DNA of 64,000 nt from Chionis minor (lineage: Eukaryota; Chordata; Aves; Charadriiformes; Chionididae), in contig VZSF01007805.1 of the NCBI GenBank assembly GCA_013398295.1, forward strand, positions 1 to 64,000, given 5' to 3'. The translations under genes were made by a program, and so were the position numbers. Shown here piece after piece: positions 1 through 12,530 of the stretch. The first letter of the stretch is position 1. Every line of letters starts with the position of its first letter. The notes under the pieces are model-generated. The model did no database searches. It was not told the DNA's origin and saw only the letters and a program-made list of their open reading frames with translations.

Positions 1-14
1 TATATATATATATA
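1..14. repeat. (TA)n microsatellite, cut by window edge
   Basis: Seven TA units open the window, followed by AT-rich sequence. The tract probably continues upstream of the window, so its true length is unknown. Confidence 0.9.
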
Positions 15-94
15 AAATCAACAGAATATATATGTATATTCTGTCCCTGACCATGTTTGTGGCTCCCCAGTTTACCAGTGTCTTTCTAGTGGCA

Positions 95-248
95 GAGATC
101 CCAATCCCAAATACAATATTACAGATGTGGTCTGACAAGTGATGAGTCTCTATTTCCTTCCATCAATCTGCTGACTATGCTGTTAATACAGTCCAGGATG
201 GTGTGGGCTGTCTTCGCTGCCAGACACACTGCTGCAGGCAAGGACATG
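95..248 (-). mobile_element. Decayed CR1 LINE fragment (ORF2 C-terminal part)
   Basis: Read on the plus strand, this stretch follows the same order of landmarks as the minus-strand CR1 at about 27500-27640: a 'ggtctgacaagtg' block, a 'ctgctgactatgct' block, 'acagtccaggatggt', then 'ttcgctgccagacacactgctg'. These correspond to the post-RT part of CR1 ORF2 (around residues 396-435 of the intact copy), read in reverse complement. Substitutions and small gaps are many, so no frame survives. Compared with the copy at 26979-28797 this is a much older insertion. The GC-richer sequence that follows, to about 540, may be further eroded CR1 or unrelated flank; I could not align it by eye. Confidence 0.65.
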
Positions 249-249
249 G

Positions 250-540
250 CCTCCACCTGCCCCAGCCCCAGGGAGAGGACCCTGGCAATCCCTGCAGCCC
301 CAGACCTGGAGAACTGCAGCCTCCATCAGGAGCTCGTCTGAGTGAAGATCTCCGATGTGGTTGCTCCAGGCAGTGCTGTTGTCCATATGGAAACAAGTTG
401 CTTCCTTCCTACCATGAGACAGTGTCTGTCTTCCCCTGTCTTTGCTGCTACCCCCAAACATTTGACTGGCATTTCTCTCTCTGGATGCAGGAGGCTATTT
501 TCACTGCTACACAGTGCTGGCAGCCCTCACTAGTCTAATC
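250..540. other. GC-richer stretch of unknown origin
   Basis: This stretch is clearly richer in G and C than its surroundings and is open in several frames on both strands (for example 203-538 plus and 183-461 minus). None of the translations shows a domain, and the plus-frame peptide is cysteine- and proline-rich without a pattern. The neighbouring CR1 relic suggests it is old repeat DNA rather than an exon. Confidence 0.3.
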
Positions 541-1077
541 TTATACATAAATTTGCTATATAATTACCGTCCCTGAATACTTGCTCTTCTTCAGCTTTGG
601 TTGGCCACAAACTTGATCCCTACCAAGGAAATGTTAATCTCAGAAGGACATGTAGTTAAACCCAGACAGTCAAGGTATAAAGATGTATGGAGTTTTGTAT
701 TTAACCGATAAGAGAGAAAATCCTCAGGGATCCTGAGAGAAAATCAGGGTTCTGTCTGTAGTTGCTAGTAAATAGCCAGGTATTAGTACTGGGAGACTGA
801 TGGGTGCTTCGCTGTTATAACAGATATATATGTTGTGATAATGTAGCAATAGATTGAACTAGGAGGTCAAAAAATACTGGTACTTCAGACTACACCCTTT
901 TTAGTGTAATTGTGTCATGCACGCTGAGGAGAGGCACAGGGAGCAGCTGAAGGGTTTGGTGTTGTAAAGGCTGAAGTAGCATGCAGTGTGTAGAGGCAAG
1001 TTTCCATTCTGTCTTTATTGTCACCCAAAGCACGCTTTAGGTTTGCACATTTTTAGACTACTGACAGACCATTACAG

Positions 1078-1099
1078 AATTTCTGCAATTGCAGAAATT
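1078..1099. repeat. Perfect 22-bp palindrome
   Basis: The sequence equals its own reverse complement over 22 bases, centred on GCAATTGC at 1085-1092, with arms AATTTCT and AGAAATT. The following bases repeat 'ttgctgaaatt', giving a partial extra copy. It could extrude as a cruciform or be a symmetrical protein-binding site; no function can be assigned. Confidence 0.9.
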
Positions 1100-3472
1100 G
1101 CTGAAATTAGCAGTTTCTTCAGGCAGTTAGCTAGCAAAGCCCTCTCCATCTAGATTGTGGTATTAGACAGGATGGCTTGGACAAGCATTCACTTAAACTG
1201 AAGGAATTTGAATATGTGAGCATACAAGTACAGAGTGGATGACCGTGGCAAAGAAAACCGCATTCCAGTCACAATGTACTGTAGTAGGCAGGAGGCATAC
1301 CCTGTTCGACTTCCAGTCTCAGAACCTGAACCCATGTTAAACTTCACAACACTTCAGGTCCTACAGATCCCACAAGATGACTATCAGCCAAAGAGTAAAT
1401 GTGGTTTCCTATCCTTGGTTTGCAAGATCACATGACTAGGCTTTAAGTCATTTAGGATTACTACATAAACTTCTTACATGCATAAAGAGCCACGCTGAAG
1501 TCTATGTTGTTGATTATTTAAGACTTGCTCATTTTAATAAAGTTTGTAGGATTGGTCCCTTACATTTTTTCAATAAAACCTAGAATATGTTTCATTTAGT
1601 TTACATCAGTGCACAAGTAATCAAAATTGTAATTATATCTCTAAGAAACATCACTTAAAAATAGACATATGAATGCTGTTTTGATCATTGCAAACTGCTA
1701 TTTGTGGTGCAGTGTTTTGGTTATGAGGTGTAGAAAAATTTATCTGCCCTTGCAGGTGTGTACTCAAAATGCTATTTCAGGGCAAGTAGTGCTATAGTAT
1801 TTTTCTGGGCGATATTTATTTATTTACTACTACAGGTATAGTGAGTGAAAACCGTACGGGTGCTTCCCTGTACATCTGTGGTAGTTTCAATGTTTTTAGT
1901 GTATAATTGACTGAAACCAAGAAGACCTGATGTACTTAGCAAAACAGTGTTCAGAGCTATGCGACACCCTCTGCCTTCATGCCAAATAACCTTGGTCTTT
2001 AAAAGACTGTATATGTGTAGTCGCTCAGTTCCGTATGCCTTTTATTCACCCAGCATATTTCAGGGCTGGTTTCTTGCAACATTTTGTTTCTGTGAGCTGG
2101 ATTTCATTTCAGCTGATTGCCCAATCCCCTCTTCATTCTATTGTAATTGGTTTTTGAATTGTCTCAAATTCTCCAATGGATTTATGACAATCTGAAAATT
2201 AACAATGGCCCCTTAATTGCACAGGGCTATGTGATTCACAAAGTTCTTACTTGACTAATATTTCTTTCCCCTCACTTCCAGCCAGGCAGTCCTGTATGCT
2301 TTTTAAACCAGTGTAGAGGCAGTAAAATGTGTATACATTGAAACTTTTTCTTCCTGGCACTCCATCACTTGGAAAGCAATCTGAGGCTTTTCCATAGGCT
2401 GATGTATTGGCAGTAACTTATAAAACCCCCAAAATATGGAAACATGATTTTTGATTATGCTATAAATTGGGATTATTTCCTTCAGGCAGGCGGAAGGACA
2501 TGCCAGCTGGACTTTATATTTTGGCTGTTAGAAAGCTTTAGGAGCCAAAATTATAATTAGCTTACTCATATTGAAATATGTTCTCCCTGGCTGTATTATT
2601 TTTTTGCCAGAGCCTGATACAATTCCTGAAAGATGCAGTTCTCCTCAGCACAGGAAATATGAATCATATTGTTGGCATTAACCAACCACCTGTGCAGTGG
2701 CTGTTGCAGCGCTTGCACAAGGAGGCAACACATCTGCTACCTGGCACGTTGCAGGTATGTGTCCGCGCTGCAGGGGCTGCTGGAGAGGGCACCGACTGGC
2801 TCTTCGACCGCTCAGTACACTAACTGCAGGGACCTACACTCTAGGCACATGGGGTATGAGTTTCTCAGAATTGCAGGAAATGCTTCTAAACACCAAATTT
2901 AAAGAAAAGCAGGGCTAGTACGTCAACAAGCCGTCAGGGCAAGAAAGTTGCTTGTATTTCAGCAGTGCCTAGTTTTGTGTTGTAAAGTGGTACCTAAGAT
3001 CCGGTTAAGATCTGGACGCCACTTACACAAAGTTCGTATTGCACGCTGTAGTTAAGTGATGGGAGTAAAGGACTGGCAGGCGCAGCTGAAAGAAACTTTA
3101 TCAGGGGACTTCAACAGGAAATCATGGGCTACAGCACAGCATGGAGAATCTGCTAGACAACCTGAGAACTTATTGGGGTGACTGAAATCTCACTAGGGTA
3201 GTCGAGCAGGCCAGTGGGAGTAAAGCTAGTCTGGGAATGTTTTCACGGACACCCCTCTGTTACTCTGCTGATTTTGGCATAGATGTGCCCACTGTGAGAA
3301 CTGGTCCATACCTTCTGTAGCTCACCAGAGTCAAGAAGAAGAATGAAGGATACTGAGGCAGAGAGTGTCATAACAAGTTGGGCACAGCACTACAAACAGA
3401 ATCCAGATTCTCTGGTTTCACAGCTCAGTGCCATCCAGTGGTTCATTTTAACTTGAGTTGAAAATATAACTA

Positions 3473-3486
3473 ACACACACACACAC
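3473..3486. repeat. (AC)7 microsatellite
   Basis: Seven consecutive AC units lie in otherwise AT-rich DNA. Confidence 0.9.
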
Positions 3487-3934
3487 TATTTGGACTATGT
3501 ATTTGCAAGCTGGATGTTTCATCATATTAGAAGTGGTAAAATGCTTTCACTGAGTAGTTGTCAGATTCAGTGTTTGGATTCCTTTTACTTGTACTTGGTT
3601 TTTTGTAGCTTTGTTGTGACTGCTCACTAATTAATGGGGCAGTTTCTCACAGTGAACCCATTTCAGAATTCTATTTTGGATAGTCATTTGATTGCTACGA
3701 TGATTACATACTTGAATATCTTGAATCCTTTACTTTTTTCCTTTTGTTTTGTATAAAAGGCTTTTTTCTGACTCTCCATTTTACTACTTTCTTCCCAAAG
3801 GAATATAAAACTTTCTGTAGGAACATGACTTAGTTTGGGCGAGAGACTGAGATAAGGTTCTGGCATTGGGGGAAAATTGAAGAGGGACTATTCAGAGTAG
3901 AAAATGTTATGTATGTCCATCTGAGAGCTGTGCA

Positions 3935-4200
3935 CCATTCGCAGCTGTGCATTTAATTAGCTGGCTCTTCCAGATGAAGGGGCCAGGCAAAGGCAGCCGC
4001 CCCTGTCGCCTTGGCATCGACAAAGTATGTATTCACATTACGGCAGGGGGCTCCAGAGCAGCGGAGAGATTTCACTGAACAGCAGCCAGTCACCCCGCAG
4101 AGCTGAAAGGCATTTTAACGAGTACTAAATAGATTAATTTTATTTATTATTTCAACTTAAAATCCTATAGCATGTCTGTGAATTGATTAACTCATTATGT
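3935..4200. promoter_or_regulatory. Candidate conserved non-coding element
   Basis: Within AT-rich surroundings this stretch has mixed, high-complexity composition: paired 'gcagctgtgcat' and E-box-like CAGCTG motifs, 'tttaattagctgg' (homeodomain-type TAATTA core), a moderately GC-rich centre, then 'gattaattttatttatt' and 'gaattgattaactcatt'. No frame is coding. Such clustering of homeodomain and E-box motifs is typical of vertebrate developmental enhancers, but the call rests on style alone and needs cross-species alignment. Confidence 0.35.
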
Positions 4201-7000
4201 GGACAGCATCTTTTCAGTTTGAATGCCCTAACTGGTTTTGAAACTGATTCTTTGCAGACATAAGAAACACGTGGAGAATATAATTCTTGCAACTACAAAT
4301 CAATTTGGGTATTTTGGTAGACAAAAAGGAGAAATTCAAAGCTAGAGTATAAGAAAGATCTAAAAATTAATGAACCACTTACCTGGAAGTCTCAAGACAA
4401 GCTGTTAATGTTACCCTATGAGGGTGATAGTAATCCAGCAAGTTTTTTTCCTGGACATAAGACCTGATGCAAGCTTCTCTCCTTAAAATGCCCTTTGTTT
4501 TTCATCTGTTGAAAGATTAGAAAAAAAAAATGCTTATAATGCTTGCGTTGAAAACTTTCTTACTAATATTAGTAATATTCAAAGGGGCAGTTTAATGCAG
4601 GTTTGACTTAAGTAACAGACATCCTGTATCTTAGTTTTGCTTAGACCCTTGAATTCATGGTGGTCTTAGTTATCACCTCTACCTCTGCTTTCTTTACATA
4701 AGAAGAATGAATGCTCTAGAGTATGCTACTACCAGATCATACTGAATCACTAAACAGAACAAAATGTTTAGAACTAGAACTCCAGAAAGTAAGTGTAAAG
4801 TTGTATTACTTGAAAATTACTGTAGTTTCCATGGTGAAAATTTAGAAGGGTTGTAATACAGTTTGTAACATCTATAAAATGTTTTACTTTGATGGACGAT
4901 TTTCTGCATTTTGAAATCAATGAAATACAAATGCTGGGAAGGTGGTAACAAACATGAATGGGATAAAAACTTGGAACTTTTACTGCTTGAAAAAAGGGGA
5001 ATACTCAGGCTTTCGTGCTTCATATTCTGGAAAGTACCAATAAAATCTTAATTTTTCTGTAAGTTATACAGTTATGTACTTACAAAGGTAGTATTTTTCT
5101 CTTTTAAGCTGCATGTGTATTATGAAAGCAATTGGTTTCCTCACTTTTTATTGGGTTATGACTTCACAACTTAAATTTTTTTTGGAACTAGCTTTTCATT
5201 AAAATACATGATGCCACAGTAATTCTCATGGTTGTTCATATTTTGATAGACTGCATGTTGCCAAAGAAATTCTGATTATGCTTTCAAAAATCTCAAGTAA
5301 GCAAAAAGTGTTGGTAGCAGATAACTGTTGATTTTTTTTTTTTGGATGAGTGGGGAAGAAGCAAATACAGACGTTCAGGGAAAAACATTTGTAGGTGCTT
5401 CAGACCTGGTTCTAGCACCTTTGTTTAGCATAATGGTACTGATAAGCACTGTTTTGCTATGGCCGTAGTGATTTGCTACAGAACAGCAAATGTAAACAAA
5501 GATCGGTAATCCCACCAATTTAAGTGCAATGTCTTGTTTGATTCTTACCTCTTGTTTTTATGTATGTAAGCCAAGGTGTACAAAGCAAACAGATGTTTTG
5601 CTAAGGCTATTTAATCTGAAGTGAGCCTTGCTTTGAAATTAGTTTTGCTTTTTGAAATTTGTCTGCTTTGCTCTCTTTGCCTATAGAATTTGTAGTCCCA
5701 AGGCTGCTTTGCCAGCTGAGGATAACTCTACTGTAGCAGTTAACAAATGTTTTTGATGCATGGACTTATTTCTTGACAGTAGACTTCTCTTAATTACCTA
5801 TTGTGGACCCAGGGGTCCATGGACCTCAAAGGACCACTGTACTACTCTAATATTTCAGTCAGATCATCTGCAAGCTCGGACTGATGGTGACCATGTCATA
5901 AGAGCCAGTAGGAGGTCTGTTATACTTCCCTCAAATAGAGGTGGTTAACCATTAGAGGTTGCCTAAAATAGCATTATGTGTCTACAGTGAAAAAGAAGCT
6001 AGAACTTTGTTTGTGTGGAGAAAGTGATGTAAGAGTGAAAACTGTAACACAATAAGGGTAAAACTTCATGCTGGTACAGAAGTTCTCTATATCATTTGGT
6101 GGCTTTAATACAGAGAGGTGGCTGTGTGGAATAACAAACTGTAATTCTTCTGAATTTACCATTGAATAAAGAATCCCCAAAACGAAAAAAATAAGACCCA
6201 TGAATAAATGAATAAGCAATGAGCTGTCAGCTGAAAAGAAGCAATGAAAAACTAGAAAGAGAGAGAAAAATCAAGAGGATTAGGTGCCAAAAAACCAAGG
6301 TGCCAAAAAAATCAGGTTCTGTCAGATCGGTACAAGCAATGATCCCTAGTTCCTCATTAGTTCCATATACAGTGCATGTTGCCAGAGTCCTTTGTTCCTA
6401 CATTAATTTACAAAGTATTTTGATAAACAATTTATTCTTTCCATAAGAAGTGCCAGTGGCAACAGGTAAGGGAGGAAGCCATGTATAGGAGCAGTCGTTT
6501 AATAAAGGCACAAAATGCAACCAGGGATTCTAAAAGTTTACTAAAACATGGATCTCATCTAATGCAATGATCAGGCCAACAATCCTTATTCTCCCCAGGT
6601 CTTCTATAGATCACCAAAGAACATAATTTTCTAACTTCAGCAATTATTTATATGTGATACTAATATTATAGAAACACTAAACATACTTCCTTGTTTTTAT
6701 ACAGTTCAAGTGATATTGAGAAGAAACCATGCAATTATCCAGCTACACTTACGCCATTAGGGAGTTCTTTCTGGATCACAGGTAAGTCAGATAGATATTT
6801 TGGCTTTGGGTTTATGGGTACAGACCCTGTGGTCAGCAGTTGGTATTTGGCATGCAGCTGCCTGCTTTATCCCATTTTTATGCAGTAACTCATTTCCTTG
6901 ATGTAGGGATTTGGGGACAGAGAAATAATTTCATAGATTATAAGCAAAAAAAATATCTGTTTCATCTACTTCATTTTGGATAGCCATTGCATAAAAACTG
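4200..7000. other. AT-rich non-coding DNA, no gene seen
   Basis: Only short, feature-free frames are present. There is a T12 run at 5332-5343. Nothing resembles an exon, an RNA gene or a recent transposon. Confidence 0.6.
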
Positions 7001-7014
7001 TCAAAACCATATTG

Positions 7015-7078
7015 CTCCAGGTTCATCCCTGCTGCAGTTCCATTGATTACAGTGGAGTTAAATCAAAGATGAATCTGT
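7015..7078. repeat. Relic of an old dyad-type interspersed repeat
   Basis: The core 'ccattgattacagtggag' is an imperfect inverted repeat (CCATTGA / AGTGGAG type). It is preceded by 'gctgcagttc' and followed by 'aaatcaaagatgaatctg'. I associate this arrangement with old interspersed repeats of reptiles and birds in which a phrase like 'ccattgaagtcaatgg' recurs. Similar phrases occur here near 10690, 20635, 20715, 46890 and 58405. The family name is uncertain. Confidence 0.4.
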
Positions 7079-7119
7079 CTGCTCAATTTAAATCTAATGA
7101 TTGGTTAAAAAGTCGGGGG

Positions 7120-7360
7120 GAGAGCCCTGTCTAAATCCAGTGCTGTTTTATCCTTGTGTCAGCATTTAATTCCATTTGCATATAAGCCTATTTCCCTTCT
7201 CTAAATTTAATTTGTTAGAGCTTGGCCCTCAGCAACAACAGCAACAACAAAGTAATTGCATGCAGTATTGGGCAATGGTGCCAATACAGCATGTGCTGTA
7301 AAAATGTCTCACACAAATTTATAAAATGTAGTCATTAGTGACATTCTGCCTGGTAACAGC
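7120..7360. promoter_or_regulatory. Candidate conserved non-coding element
   Basis: A high-complexity stretch with 'catttaattccatttgcatataag' style sites: a TAATT core, then ATTTGCAT, the reverse complement of the POU octamer ATGCAAAT. It continues with a short (CAA)-rich patch at about 7232-7250, 'aagtaattgcatgcag', and an AT-rich tail. No coding frame crosses it. The motif content suggests an enhancer-like element; conservation is not shown. Confidence 0.3.
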
Positions 7361-7379
7361 AGTATCTGGGTATCTGAAA

Positions 7380-10300
7380 AAAAAAAAAACATCGAGCTAC
7401 CTCACGGACATGTGACATCCAATAATACACGTATGAAGAAGCCTTTTTTTAATATCAGCTATTAATTGTGTCCATTTCACCACAGGAAATGAGATATATC
7501 CATGTCTTATATGACCAATAGGAATTATCCTGGAGTTTCATTGAGATGAGATAAAACTGGCTGAGGCTTAGTTCTTAAATGACGCTACATATTGTCTGTG
7601 ACTTTGCACGATGTACTTTTGCTGCGTGACTTAGCAAGCTTGTTTTAAACTGGCGAGGGGTGGTTGGCATTGTCACAATATACCTTGTTTGTTTAGCTGC
7701 TATGCTCCACTGCAGTACTGTTTAGTATGTTCTCATATCACCTACCCTCAAAACGCTCAGCCCAATCTTCATTTAGGCCTTTCACCTGCCCATCTTACGA
7801 TGAAAAGATTTTTTGTGGTGAACATGACCTGATGGACTATCATTCCAATTCAGTCATTCTTCCAAAGGTAGTGCTAACTGCCTCAAGTTCATAGGATCCT
7901 TTATTCCATTTTTCCTATCCTGAATATTTGATTGCACCCAAAGGGAGAAAAAACATTTCTTAAGATTTGAGTTTCTCTTTCTGCTTCAAAAATTAGCTTT
8001 TTTGTCATACATTCTGATGCATTAAAACTAATCATGATAATAGATTCTTATGTCTTGTCATTTTTGCACAACTTCATAATCTATTGAGAAGACGTTATTT
8101 CAATTTCACCATGTGTGGAGAGACGCTGATGCCAGGAGGTGAAGATACTGGCCTGGGGCACTGTGCAATATTGTGCAAGTAACAGAGCCTGGAAAAACAG
8201 ACAGATTTTCTGAATTAGAACTGTGTGCTCTGTGCCTAAGGCCATGATACACATACAGTATAAGCTCATGGAAAGTGGAAAATAAACACACATCTTCCCA
8301 CTTTCTGATCTCTGTGTTTAGATAATCGGGTTACTTCCTAACATATCAGATCTTTTTTGATACATCTTGTTCCTCCTATGGACAGGAAAGCCCACCATTA
8401 CCCTTGGTTACTTACTCCCATTACCTCATGATGCACTTGCAGTGTATCCTCAGTAGGATTAGAAGGCACTCAGGACCTTTCAGGAGGCACTTACCACTTT
8501 ACAGGATTAGGATAAGCCTGCCTTTGATGTTTTTGTGATCACACCCATCTGTCATAACTGAACATGGAGAATTAGGCTTTATTTTTATTTAATGTTCTTG
8601 TATTTAATGTTATTTTTATTTAATGTTTTCTTTAAAAAAATCAGTGAGCGTATGTTGGGTTTTCAATACATACGCTAATGTTTGAAAAGTCAAAAAACCC
8701 CACAGTTATTATCAGAATCAGCAAATAAAGCTGTGGTTTCACCTGATTTTAAGTTTTAACAATTGTACTCCATTTCATACTTCTTCCCCTTCTTCCATCC
8801 ATATATTCATTACAAATGTCAGATAAGGCTAATCCTTCATGTGACATTACTACAGATGGTTGCATAGGGGACTTAAACCAGATGCTGATTGTCTGGATAA
8901 TCTGGATAAAAGCTGGTAACCTAAACCAAATCCATTTTGTGTATTACTCATGCTAACACTTAAGATATGTATAAAATCTTTATTTACCTCTAACACTTTA
9001 CATAACTCCTCTGCTTTCCTCTTTTTACTTTGACAGTTTTTATTTTGGAGAGGGTTCTACTACATCTCCCACTGTCTTTCTACCTCAGGTAAATCATGCA
9101 TGTATGTATGTACATAAGCAATATTTGGGGAGGGGAGAGACTCTTTCTAGATAATAATGAATACTAAGTTTATCTTTGTTTTAAAATTCCCATTGGGTTG
9201 AAAATTGGCAATCTTCAACAGGCACACCTGAAAAATAACTTTCATTTCCTTCATATGAAAATGTTTAATGGAATTATTAGCAGGAAAAAAACCCACTCCA
9301 TTCTGTACTTTTAAATAGTCTTTGAAGTTCACTCGTTAGGATGGGAGCTGATAGGAGTGCCTTCTGCCTAGACCTGTGACCGGACTTGAGTGCTTCTAAC
9401 CCATTTTTCTGTCTACTTAGGCATGGAAGTATCCTATCTTAAATGGGATTTACTCTGAATATTATGTATACCTTTATTCAGAAGACTTTCTTTCATTTAG
9501 TAACGCTGTTTGTGTTCTGAATCGCGGAATTCACAAAGACTAGTTAGTCTAAGAACAACTTTCTGTGGGTGTTAAGCAGCCGATTATTTACATAAGAAAT
9601 CATAAACATGATTAACTACAGAAATGTAGACAACACTCAAAATATGTGCCACGTTATGTCATATTTATTCCACTGGTACGTACATACTCTCGTGAAACAG
9701 AAGGATTCCATATATAATGGGTTTAGCTGAAAAATGCACTGGCTGTTTAAATCTGAGAGACTACAAGTTTAAACCAATCAAAGTAGTGAAGTGTGGTTCT
9801 GACAGGGGCAAAAATATGGTGACGGTTGGAGGCTGAGATCTCAGCCAGAAATGCCCACAGAAGGACTCCTTATACCATTCCCCTTCACTTCCTTCTTCGC
9901 CCCGCAGGGCTTCTGTGCTTGTGTTTGAGATAAAGTAGGAATGTGAATTGTTTTATTCCTGGGTGGGGGACTCCTGCAAAGGAAAGGGAGAGAGAAAAGA
10001 AATATGCAGTGTTGCATCTGGTATCGATCCTTTCTTGCCTACGTATAACTACCACTGAATGCTGCCTGTGGCTAGAGGACTTGGAGAGGAAGATACTAGG
10101 TTATTGTTTGCCATTTAATATAATGCTATTTTGGGTTCTTTCAGCTTTATTATTCTCTCTTTTTATTAATAGATTGTACTTCTATGCTGGTCACTAGTCT
10201 TTGAAGCTTAGGAAAATAAGTTTACCAAGAACCCAAGCTATGCAACTGTTGTGTAGATTTTCATCTACTGCCTGGCACACTTGAGATTTAGATGAGACTA

Positions 10301-11930
10301 TGCAATTTGAGGAGGCTCCCATACAATAAACAAGCTACTGTCTAGTCTGATTTCCTTCCAATCCAATGTACTATGAGGTCAGTGGTCTGGAGCATGGTAC
10401 GTGGCAGAAAGTTTCAGTGGTTCTCTTCTGACTTGTTTTGCCCCTAGTGGATACTAGAGGAGCAGGTAAAGAAGTCAAGGTCCCTGGTCGGCCTAAACAT
10501 GCAGATTACTGAGACTTGAATACCAGGATTTAATACAGCCTTCTGTTGCCAGTCAAAGCTCTCAGGTAGACAACCCTGGTAGGCTGGAGCAGCATGTCCA
10601 GTAGTTATTAAAGTCTACCTCTCTCAGAGTCCTTACTCTGTGTCACTGATTCTAAAAGTGTATAGATCACACTGTTGGCTTAAATTAACATAGTTCTACT
10701 GAAATCAACAGTAGAAAACCTTGATCCTTCCTTCATGTATAGAATGATACGGCAGTTAAGTAAGTATACTGCTCACTGTGGGTCAAATAATTCTCTGCAA
10801 ATTGCTGAAAATGTTTAGAAGAGTAGTCTGTTGTTACAGCTTAGAGCATACTGCAAGGGTATCTGGTACAAACCTTCTGCAAGGAGATGAGTAAAGATGT
10901 ATTGTCCAGATATTTTCCATCATTAATATACACGCTGTGATCACATACCGTCATAATTGTTGTTCATTATGGGATCATAAACCTTTATAGTGGAAGAGAG
11001 GGTAAATACTTTGGTCTGAAAGGTTAGCCAAAGGAAGACAAATTATTGCAACAGATGCGTAAAGGTGAAAGAGGTGAGTAATTACATGAAATGTTGTGAG
11101 CAAGGAACCAAACTCTTACAATTATGTGTTTTGCAGCAAATGAGGTCTTAGTAGGATGATACACATTACACTAAATATTATGATTAATAGTGATAATGTT
11201 ATTTTAATGCTTGTGGTTATCAAAGAGTGGAAGCAATAACTGGATCTAATTGATAGCAACATTTGACTAACCTTTGACAATTACTTTTTAAAATGTAAAT
11301 TTTCAGACTGTGACTTTAAACGGTAGCAGTTCCTTAATGATTTATTTTAGAGGCTTACAAAAAGTAAGAAAATAGAGTAACAATCTATTATTGACCATAC
11401 AGATGTGGTTGAAAGACCTATGCACGGGGTAGGTATTTTGCTACGATCTGTTTCATGTTAGAGGAAATGTCCAATTCAGCGGAGCTATTTCTTTGCATGT
11501 TGTAGGCTTGGAAATGCCATTTCATCACTAAAACGTCTGATTCATCAAGACTGAAACGTCACTTCCAGAAATGCTGTTTAGTGGAGTGTATATGTATGGA
11601 AATGATATGCTAGTATAGAGAGGGTCCTGGGTTATGAGTATTTTACGATCCACATATCTTTATCTTTTGCTTTTGAAACATAACACATGTTCTAGCTGCA
11701 CTGATATGGGTTCTTGCTTATTATAGTTAATGGATTATTCATCCTCTTTGTCCTTGACATAATCCTAAGTATGTGCATAAAACTCAGATCATGTTGCCCA
11801 TAAAAACCAATCAGCCCCGAGTTCTTCTGCAAGGTGTCGAACATTCACCCAGAGCAGATGGTAAAGATAATGTTTAATAAAGAGTTAGAGGATTAGTTGG
11901 AACAGAAATAAGCTAAGAGAAAGGGATAAT
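7380..11930. other. AT-rich non-coding DNA, no gene seen
   Basis: Short frames at 8081-8293, 9147 and 9943 lack any domain. An 18-base direct repeat occurs at 8579-8596 and 8610-8627. The block 11130-11340 is rich in homeodomain-like TAAT cores and could be a weak regulatory element. Otherwise no feature is supported. Confidence 0.55.
8579..8627. repeat. Short tandem duplication, 31-bp period
   Basis: An identical 18-base T/A-rich unit ending in 'tttaatgtt' is present at 8579-8596 and 8610-8627, and a partial third match 'tatttaatgtt' lies between them. This looks like replication slippage in AT-rich DNA. Confidence 0.85.
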
Positions 11931-11939
11931 TTCATTTCA

Positions 11940-12530
11940 TATGAAACTCCATGACATTTCATGCAACCAAGGGCTGATTAAAATTATGCCAAAAGCTGCT
12001 CTTTTTGGCCAGTTTGTCCTAATACTGACCCTGCTTATGTTGTCAGCTGCTGTATCTGCATGTGTTATTTTACCACTTTGTGAATAACTCAAAAGAAAGC
12101 TCTTCTGATTCTCCTGTGGCTGGCAAAAGTAATTCCTAATTAAATAAGAACAGGTGAGGTGATAGGATTCTGCTAAATGTGTTGAATATATTTAAGCAAC
12201 TGATATCTCAACTGAGGTTTAGAAGAAAGGTTTTATAGGTCATTTTAAACATAAATTAATTTTAAATCGTAGTTTTCATAATGTGTGGAGTTAAGCTTTG
12301 GATTACCTTGAATGTTTAGATGCTGAATGAAAAACAGAGCAGTGGATAGTCCATAAATAATTTTTAGTCTTGTTTTAGGAAAATTTGTTTTTGCCATCAA
12401 AAAGGCAGTGGAATAACAAACCCTACAGATTTTGCATATTGCATAGCATTTATAATGAAGGCATAATTGTCCTTTAATAAGGCTTAATCAAAGAAATTGA
12501 ATAAATCAAATCAGACAGAAGCAATATTTT
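11940..12530. promoter_or_regulatory. Candidate conserved non-coding block
   Basis: Two dense parts are seen, about 11940-12180 and 12340-12530. They hold phrases such as 'gggctgattaaaattatg', 'cctaattaaataag', 'aggcataattgtcc' and 'ggcttaatcaaag'. These are TAATTA/TAATCA homeodomain-type cores and a TCAAAG (TCF/LEF-like) core in non-repetitive, non-coding DNA. There is no frame across it. Regulatory function is inferred only from composition. Confidence 0.3.

Larger units (their letters stand above)
550..3930. other. AT-rich non-coding DNA, no gene seen
   Basis: No open frame with a recognisable domain, no splice-bounded coding segment and no RNA gene were seen. It contains a 22-bp perfect palindrome at 1078-1099 and an (AC)7 tract at 3473-3486. 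Short frames at 1235, 1947 and 2578-2918 have no recognisable content. Confidence 0.6.

Noticed and set aside
183..538. Cysteine/proline-rich frames as a possible exon
   Set aside because: Adjacent to and partly overlapping a CR1 relic, open on both strands, no domain and no clear splice context.
5800..5845. Possible hAT-type transposon phrase ('ccaggggtccatggacc')
   Set aside because: The match is short and largely a local palindrome; no terminal inverted repeats or second end were found.
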